A stretch of 25,735 nt of DNA from Mucidula mucida. Its lineage: Eukaryota > Basidiomycota > Agaricomycetes > Agaricales > Physalacriaceae. Made by a program: the position numbers and the translations under genes. The notes beneath the pieces are model-generated. The model was not told the DNA's origin. It did not search any database and saw only the letters and a program-made list of their open reading frames with translations. Of this stretch, positions 21,006 through 25,735 are shown piece after piece (positions within the stretch are counted from its first letter, which is position 1; each line of letters starts with the position of its first letter). Location of the stretch: positions 1-25,735 of the forward strand of contig JADNYV010000485.1 of assembly GCA_015501055.1 (NCBI GenBank). The letters are read 5' to 3'.

Positions 21006-21024
21006 CGGGAGGGTTTTCCTGATG
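21006..21024 (-). repeat. Right terminal inverted repeat
   Basis: CGGGAGGGTTTTCCTGATG, exact reverse complement of the left repeat over 19 bp. Confidence 0.75.
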
Positions 21025-21145
21025 TTCACCTGTAACAAAGCAGGAGTTCTCTGTGAAATGGCGTGCTGTAATGCGGGCCTTGCGCGAGATTGTGCCGTAT
21101 AGTAATCACTGTTCTGATCCTCTTCAGGTCATCACATTCACGCCC

Positions 21146-21254
21146 ATGGAAGACACCTCACCCAGCGAAGCTCAAGCTCAGAGCCTGCCAACCGAACTGC
21201 TGATGTACGTGTACGTCGTATTGCAATAGCGGAGGATAGTGGTGTTAGAGCGCC
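21146..21254 (+). pseudogene. F-box-like N-terminal fragment
   Basis: The ATG at 21146 opens MEDTSPSEAQAQSLPTELLM, an F-box-like start. The plain frame stops at 21229. A GTACGT donor at 21205 with acceptor TTGAGCTAG and branch-like CTAAC would remove that stop. I cannot follow the gene further with confidence: the downstream frames are broken. Probably a decayed or truncated F-box gene beside the transposon insertion. Confidence 0.28.
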
Positions 21255-22122
21255 GACTAACTTGTTGAGCTAGAACCGTAATCGTAAGTTCATCTTGCCG
21301 TCCAATATCTCCTCAGGACTGAGCAAGGTTGTCAGCCGCGTACAACTGGTATCATTTTGGCGCAGGCGTCGAATCACAGAAGAATCATGCTGATTGTATC
21401 CGCCCTTGAAGCTCATCAGAATGCTGACACTCACCTCTCAGGAGCAGATGTTGGACGATGCCGGGTACAAGGAGAGTCGCGACTTCTCCCTCTGTGCGTT
21501 GTGCCTCTCTGGACGATGACTATTTTGCGGTCAGGAAAATATCCAGCAGGAACCCAAACTGGGCTCAACCCGATTCAGTGCTCCCGATGCTTGAACATGG
21601 CGCGCACCTAAGTGACAATGGCTATCACAAAAGCCTACCGTTCTTTCGAGCGCCAAAGCTGTCAATTGTCGGTTCCATACGTCTTGTTTTCAAGGGTGAA
21701 ATGGTTTCGCAGAACGTACCAAAGAAAGCTCTTCTATTTTCATTAGACAGCAATTTTTTGACCCCCCCGCTGCTTCTCCTGGCTAACCTTCTGACCCTCT
21801 TCCCTCTCTCTGCGCAAACTCTAAGCCCTGCTTGTACTTTGATCGAAGAGTGACAGATGCATCTGCAAACTCTTCGTCGTCTTCTGAAGTACCGTCGACA
21901 GTTACTATTACCACCAAGGAGGAAACGCTTGTCGAAGGAGATGGAAGACTATTATTGTTACAACATTGGGTGACGCAGCGTCCATGACAAGAGCTAATCC
22001 ACCAAGTACTTTTGTGTGGTCCCGGTGGACAGAAGTGTGTCTGCTGCGATAGCTGCTGTACGTGTTTCTCTTCTGTATCCGCGACACTTAGCTTATGCAT
22101 TGACCCCGATGTAGCACAACAC
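21255..22122 (+). other. Decayed coding fragments, unresolved
   Basis: Several protein-like pieces lie in different frames. One reads DYFAVRKISSRNPNWAQPDS (about 21523-21582), which resembles a block of the Vps62-like genes. Another is a signal-peptide-like PLLLLANLLTLFPLSAQ (about 21766-21816). A Ser/Thr-rich stretch (SSSSSEVPSTVTITT) and a cysteine cluster (CGPGGQKCVCCDSCC, about 22013-22060) ending at a GTACGT donor follow. The last three could be parts of one secreted cysteine-rich protein gene with introns, or of a pseudogene. I could not join them in frame. Confidence 0.25.
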
Positions 22123-22140
22123 GTCCTGAAATTTCAGGAC
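22123..22140. repeat. Perfect 18-bp palindrome
   Basis: GTCCTGAAATTTCAGGAC reads the same on both strands. No gene or known site explains it; it may be chance. Confidence 0.5.
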
Positions 22141-22244
22141 AGGCGGCAGTCTTTGTTCCAAATGGACTTGCGTAATAGGCGAAAGAATGAGCGTCTCAAT
22201 AAAGGACCCCCGAATATAGGTGGGAAGGCCGAATGGTAATCCGG

Positions 22245-22266
22245 ACTTTTTTTGAGCAAAAAAAGT
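22245..22266. repeat. T-run/A-run hairpin
   Basis: ACTTTTTTT and AAAAAAAGT flank a 4-nt loop (GAGC). It lies in a non-coding stretch (22141-22423) with related pieces AATCCGGAC and AATCCGAAC, probably a relic of an unclassified repeat. No gene seen there. Confidence 0.45.
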
Positions 22267-22423
22267 GCCCATCCCGTATTTAATCCGAACTTTTTGGGCG
22301 GAAAACGGGCTCAGGCCTGATTTTTTGTCCGAGCCAAAATCGTCGGTTTTGGGTGGCCATATCGGCGTCCGGACCGTTTTGGTGCGGTTGCGAGTTCGAT
22401 TTCAAGGTGTTGAGTCTGGCTGC

Positions 22424-22477
22424 CGGTGGCTGGATTTTTACAGACTAGTGACGTAGTCTGTAAAAATCCAGCCACCG
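22424..22477. repeat. Perfect 23-bp inverted repeat with 8-nt spacer
   Basis: Arms 22424-22446 and 22455-22477 are exact reverse complements (left arm begins CGGTGGCTGGATTTTTACAG; spacer AGTGACGT). It could form a stable hairpin or cruciform. It does not match the LTR or the Plavaka ends. Helitron 3' hairpins look similar, but the CTAA that follows is not succeeded by T as expected. Confidence 0.7.
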
Positions 22478-22623
22478 TCAAACCTAAATAGAGAATGATA
22501 GCCCCTAATTTCATGGTCAATCGCGAATGGCGCAGTCAGTCAAATAAGGAAACCAAATTTTGCGCGCGGTAACCATTTGCGCACTCCCGACCTTCGAAGA
22601 GTACTCACTACACTGTCACTGTT

Positions 22624-22693
22624 ATGGCCGACATGATTGACATTGACAACATTGAGGGAACCTCACTACGGCTATACTTACTGTTCCAGCAAC
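22624..22693 (+). pseudogene. ORF start interrupted by retroelement copy 2
   Basis: An ATG at 22624 opens MADMIDIDNIEGTSLRLYLL and is cut after 23 codons by the LTR at 22694. The rest, if any, would lie beyond the right edge of the window. Family unknown; it may be a chance ORF. Confidence 0.22.
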
Positions 22694-23221
22694 TGTTAGC
22701 GACTGACTAAGCCACGAGACTCAACCAGGTACCACAGCCAGAACTAAGGAAGAAAATGTTTGCGTTTGTAAGACTAGGCTAGGCCAGGTGTATAAACGAG
22801 ATTGAAACTAAAGTACAATGATGCTACGCTACTGCTTATATACTAGTAAGTCTGTGTTTGGGACTCCTTGTCCATACGCGTTTCCACTAGGGATGCTCCA
22901 CGCCCTTGACCCAGTGTTGTATGCTACTGGTCCATAAAACCATTAAATACGAGTGGTAACTGCATGTAAGTAATAATACTGAAACGACCATGTGTGCTAC
23001 AAGTGTCGGTGGGGTGTATTCAATAGGGAGTCCATGAGGTATCGGCATGTATGATGTCATCCATGTGTTGGGCGTGTGTCCGACATGAGTACGGCTTCGG
23101 TAATGAAAAGGTGTATGATTGGTGACGAAACAGATGATGAAACAGTCCGTTGGTGGATAAGACAAGCCCCCCAATAAGATATGATAGGATTGAAAATGTG
23201 AAAATATGGCGATTCATAACA
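22694..23221 (-). repeat. 3' LTR of copy 2
   Basis: 528 bp, reverse orientation, ends TG...CA. The presumed start of R reads AGTTTCAATCT instead of AGTTCCGATCT, so it no longer pairs fully with the copy 1 type of primer-binding site. Confidence 0.93.
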
Positions 23222-23234
23222 TCACCCCCTCCTT
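23222..23234 (-). other. Polypurine tract of copy 2
   Basis: On the minus strand AAGGAGGGGG then TGA, adjacent to the LTR, as in copy 1. Confidence 0.8.
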
Positions 23235-25735
23235 AAGGCGCAAGTTCCATTCTGCGCCAGAGTCGCTCCATGAGGGCTGCAGAGGGTAGCGTAATGTCAA
23301 GGGGTTCAGTATCAGGCGGTGGCATGGGTTGGAATAGATGTGATGGGAACTGCGACATGGGGACTTCAATGCGAGCAAGCGCGGGTGGCTTCGGCTTGTT
23401 CGGATATTGTTGGTGGAAATCGCTGATGGCTTCATCGGCATTTTTGAGATTGCATGCCGGTTCCCATGTCTGCTTGTGTGTGCCATAACCCTTCCAGTGA
23501 ACCTTGTATTGAAAACCCCCGCGGTACTTCTGGGAATTCACCACTTTCTCGACCTCCCATTCCGGTTCGGCTCCTTCCAGCACAGGTAGTGAACGCGTGT
23601 CTCGGGGTTGCGTCGGAAATTGCGGCTCGTGGTAAGGCGTCAACAGGGCCTCATTGAACACGGGATGAATGCTTTTCCACGTGTGAGGAATCTGGAGCTT
23701 GTAAGACTCGTCCCGACTTTCTTGATCACTTTGAACGGCCCAAATTGTTTGTCATTGAGCTTCTTTATTGGTCGGTCCGTGTTGAGATTCGTCCCTTCCA
23801 GCCATACATTGTCGCCTTCCTTGTACTCTACTGCCTCTGTTTGCTTCCTGTCATAAAACTGTTTCATGTCCTCTTTTGCCATCTTCAATGCTGATCCCAC
23901 TTCATCCCATGTCTTCCTCATGCCGTCGGTGAACTCCTGTGCAGTCTCATTTCTCGATGCCGTTTTCGGAGCGGTGCCTTTGTAGGGATGTCTGCCCATG
24001 TCTGCGAAGAACGGAGTGACTTTGGTCGCCGAGTGAACTCGATCGTTGTAAACAAATTCAGCAGAGGATAGCCATTCGTGCCAGTCGTTCTAATGGTAGT
24101 TGACAAATAACCGTAAGAAATGTTCTATCTCTTGGTTCAGCCGTTCCGTCTGCCCATTTGCCTGTGGATGATATGCCGTTATAAAGTTTCCTTGTATGCC
24201 CAACAACCGGTACAACTCCTTCATGAAACACGAGTGGTATTGTGGACCGCGATCATGTATCATCTGTCGTGGCATCCCATGTATGGGGAAAATGTGATCT
24301 CGGTAAAGTCGGGCCATGCCTTCCGACGTCAGAGTGGTATGTGTCGGTATAATGCGTAATCGCTTTGTGAAATGGTCCACAAACGTGCTGATCGCATTGT
24401 ATCCTCCTGATTCCGGCAGTTCTCCAATCATGTCCGTCCCTACTACCTCCCATGGCTGCTTGGCACATTAATAGGTGAAGAGGTGCAGCCGGCTTCGTGC
24501 AATGTAACTTTGTAACCTGGCATTTTTGACACCCTTCCACGTATTCTCGGACGTCTCGGCTAATTCCAGGCCACCAATAGGTGCGTGTGATCAGCTCGAG
24601 GGTCTTGTACCGTCCCGGATGCCCTGCAAGCTGTGCATCATGATGCATTTCAATAACTTTTCCCCGCAATTCCTTGTCCTTCGGTATGTAAATACGGTCT
24701 TTCCACATAATAAGTCCATTTTCCTTCTCTTCCCATCCTTTTTCTTTGTTTTCTAATGCTTTTTGTATGTATCTATCTTTGTTTCCTTTTCTTTGTTTAA
24801 TTTTGTTAAGTAATTCGTCCTCCGGTGTATCTACTGTATGGGCAGAAAATTGAATTTGTGAAATAAAAAACTCCGGCTTGAGCAAAACAATGTTTTCATT
24901 ATCTTTTTCCCCCTTCTCAAGGCCTGTCATCCTTGACAAGGCATCAGCTTTCCCCATCGTCTTGCCCGGCTTGTGAATCATCTGTATGTCATACTCCGCC
25001 AACTCCGTAACCCATCTCGCCTGCCTCCGGTTCAACTTCTGTGGCTTCCGGAAGTACTGGAGGTTTTGATGATCGGTGAAAACCTCCACTGTCTCCTTAG
25101 CACCTAGGAGGTATTGCCACCAGTCGTCAATCGAGTCCATGATAGCCATCATCTCTTTGTCGTAGATCTCATAATTGCGCTCTACTTCATTCAGGGCGCG
25201 AGACCGGAAGGCTACTGGTCTCCATTTTCCGTCAACCAACTGGGAAAGAACCGCCCCGTTTGCCTAGTTCGAGGAGTCTTCCTCGACTCAAACTTGCCGT
25301 CGTCGCATGGTACGATCAGAACGGGTTCTTCCGTCATCCTTCGCTTCAACTCCTCAAACGCCTCGTGCTGCTCCATGCCCCAAACCCACTCGCCCTTCCC
25401 GGTTAGCGATGTCAATGGCTTCGCTACTCCTGCAAATCCCCGGATGAAACGTCGGTAGAAGTTGCAGAAGCCCAGGAATGACGGTACTTCCTTCTTCTTT
25501 GTCGGCTCCTTCCATTCCTTCACTACGGCTACTTTTGCCGGATCCATCTTCACCTCTCCTCCTCCAACAATAACTCCTAAGTAGTCTACAGTATGTGCCT
25601 CAAAACTACATTTCTCGGGTTTTAAATACAACTTATTTACTCGTAATATTTCTAATACTTATTGTACAATATGCCTATGTTCTTCCAACGTGTTTGTAAA
25701 GATAAGTATGTCATCCAAGTAACTATACATTGTCC
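23233..25735 (-). pseudogene. pol: Pol of copy 2, multiply broken and partial
   Basis: Minus-strand pieces in order from the right edge are: YLDD reverse-transcriptase motif near 25700; LYLKPEKCSFEAHTVDYLG; RNase H (FTDHQNLQYFRKPQ); integrase zinc finger, intact here (HHDAQLAGH...CQKCQ); integrase core (HDRGPQYHSCF, GQTERLNQE); GPF motif; chromodomain (YKVHWKGYGTHKQTWEP). Breaks seen: a missing base near 25700 and a TAA near 25660 at the end of reverse transcriptase; a missing base near 25289 that destroys the RNase H catalytic Asp block; two missing bases at about 24455-24475; a TAG at 24092..24090 (CAG in copy 1); a missing base near 23707. The true pol stop is TAA at 23235..23233, 12 codons after the TGA that ends copy 1. 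Clearly non-functional. Confidence 0.9.

Larger units (their letters stand above)
14361..21024. mobile_element. Plavaka-type DNA transposon carrying a DUF6532 gene
   Basis: A perfect 19-bp inverted repeat, CATCAGGAAAACCCTCCCG (14361-14379) and its reverse complement (21006-21024), bounds 6664 bp. Beyond the 19 bp the two ends diverge. The dinucleotide TT flanks both sides; if the true ends are two steps inward at CAGG, the duplicate would be AT. Both fit a short 2-bp target duplication, but two bases prove little. Inside are only two genes, head to head with 221 bp between their start codons: the transposase (minus) and the DUF6532 protein (plus). Together they fill most of the unit, with about 110 bp left at one end and 460 bp at the other. 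Plavaka elements are a basidiomycete expansion related to the KDZ and CACTA-like transposases. Confidence 0.75.
22694..25735 (-). mobile_element. Inverted second chromovirus, copy 2 (cut by window end)
   Basis: Same family as copy 1 but on the minus strand. The 3' LTR is at 22694-23221, the polypurine tract at 23222-23234, then chromodomain, integrase, RNase H and part of reverse transcriptase up to the window edge. The left target flank is GCAAC (22689-22693); its partner lies outside. It is more diverged than copy 1, with many C-to-T and G-to-A differences. Confidence 0.93.

Noticed and set aside
22424..22490. Helitron 3' end (hairpin plus CTRR)
   Set aside because: The hairpin is longer than usual, and the CTAA after it is followed by A, not T; no Rep/helicase sequence is in the window.

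Overview
The window looks like a transposon-rich accessory region of a filamentous basidiomycete, most likely an Agaricomycete (Rhizoctonia/Ceratobasidium-like by inference). The evidence is spliced genes with roughly 44-64 nt GT-AG introns (donors such as GTAAGT, GTATGT, GTACGT), a Plavaka-type transposase, a DUF6532 protein, F-box-like fragments and chromodomain Ty3/Gypsy elements. Nothing prokaryotic (operons, Shine-Dalgarno sites, CRISPR) is visible. No tRNA or rRNA gene was recognised.

Left third (1-8624). An F-box-like gene runs off the left edge on the minus strand, followed by a small uncertain minus-strand gene. A 530-bp solo LTR (1307-1836, TSD CCTAC) lies next to a complete 6519-bp Tf1/sushi-like chromovirus (2106-8624, TSD ATGGC). 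The chromovirus has two LTRs that look identical by eye, a self-priming primer-binding site, an intact gag, a -1 frameshift signal, a pol with several 1-nt deletions, a polypurine tract and a C-terminal chromodomain.

Middle (8625-14360). Two minus-strand paralogues resemble the Vps62/DUF946 beta-sandwich family. The 10.8-11.5 kb copy is intact and the 9.1-9.8 kb copy carries an in-frame TGA. A weak two-exon minus-strand ORF follows, then a clean five-exon plus-strand gene of 250 codons that I do not recognise.

Right-centre (14361-21024). I find a 19-bp perfect terminal inverted repeat (CATCAGGAAAACCCTCCCG) bracketing a 6664-bp unit. Inside are two divergently transcribed genes: a three-exon Plavaka transposase (minus, with two in-frame TGA codons) and an apparently intact twelve-exon DUF6532 protein (plus). 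This is the most interesting object in the window. It suggests that the DUF6532 gene is an internal component of the transposon, perhaps a partner protein like the second gene of CACTA/En-Spm elements.

Right end (21025-25735). Decayed gene fragments and several inverted repeats are followed by a second, inverted and more degraded copy of the same chromovirus, which leaves the window within its reverse transcriptase. Several separate coding sequences here are broken by CGA-to-TGA changes, which fits CpG deamination of methylated repeats. Exon structures are my own manual models; no database search or alignment program was run.
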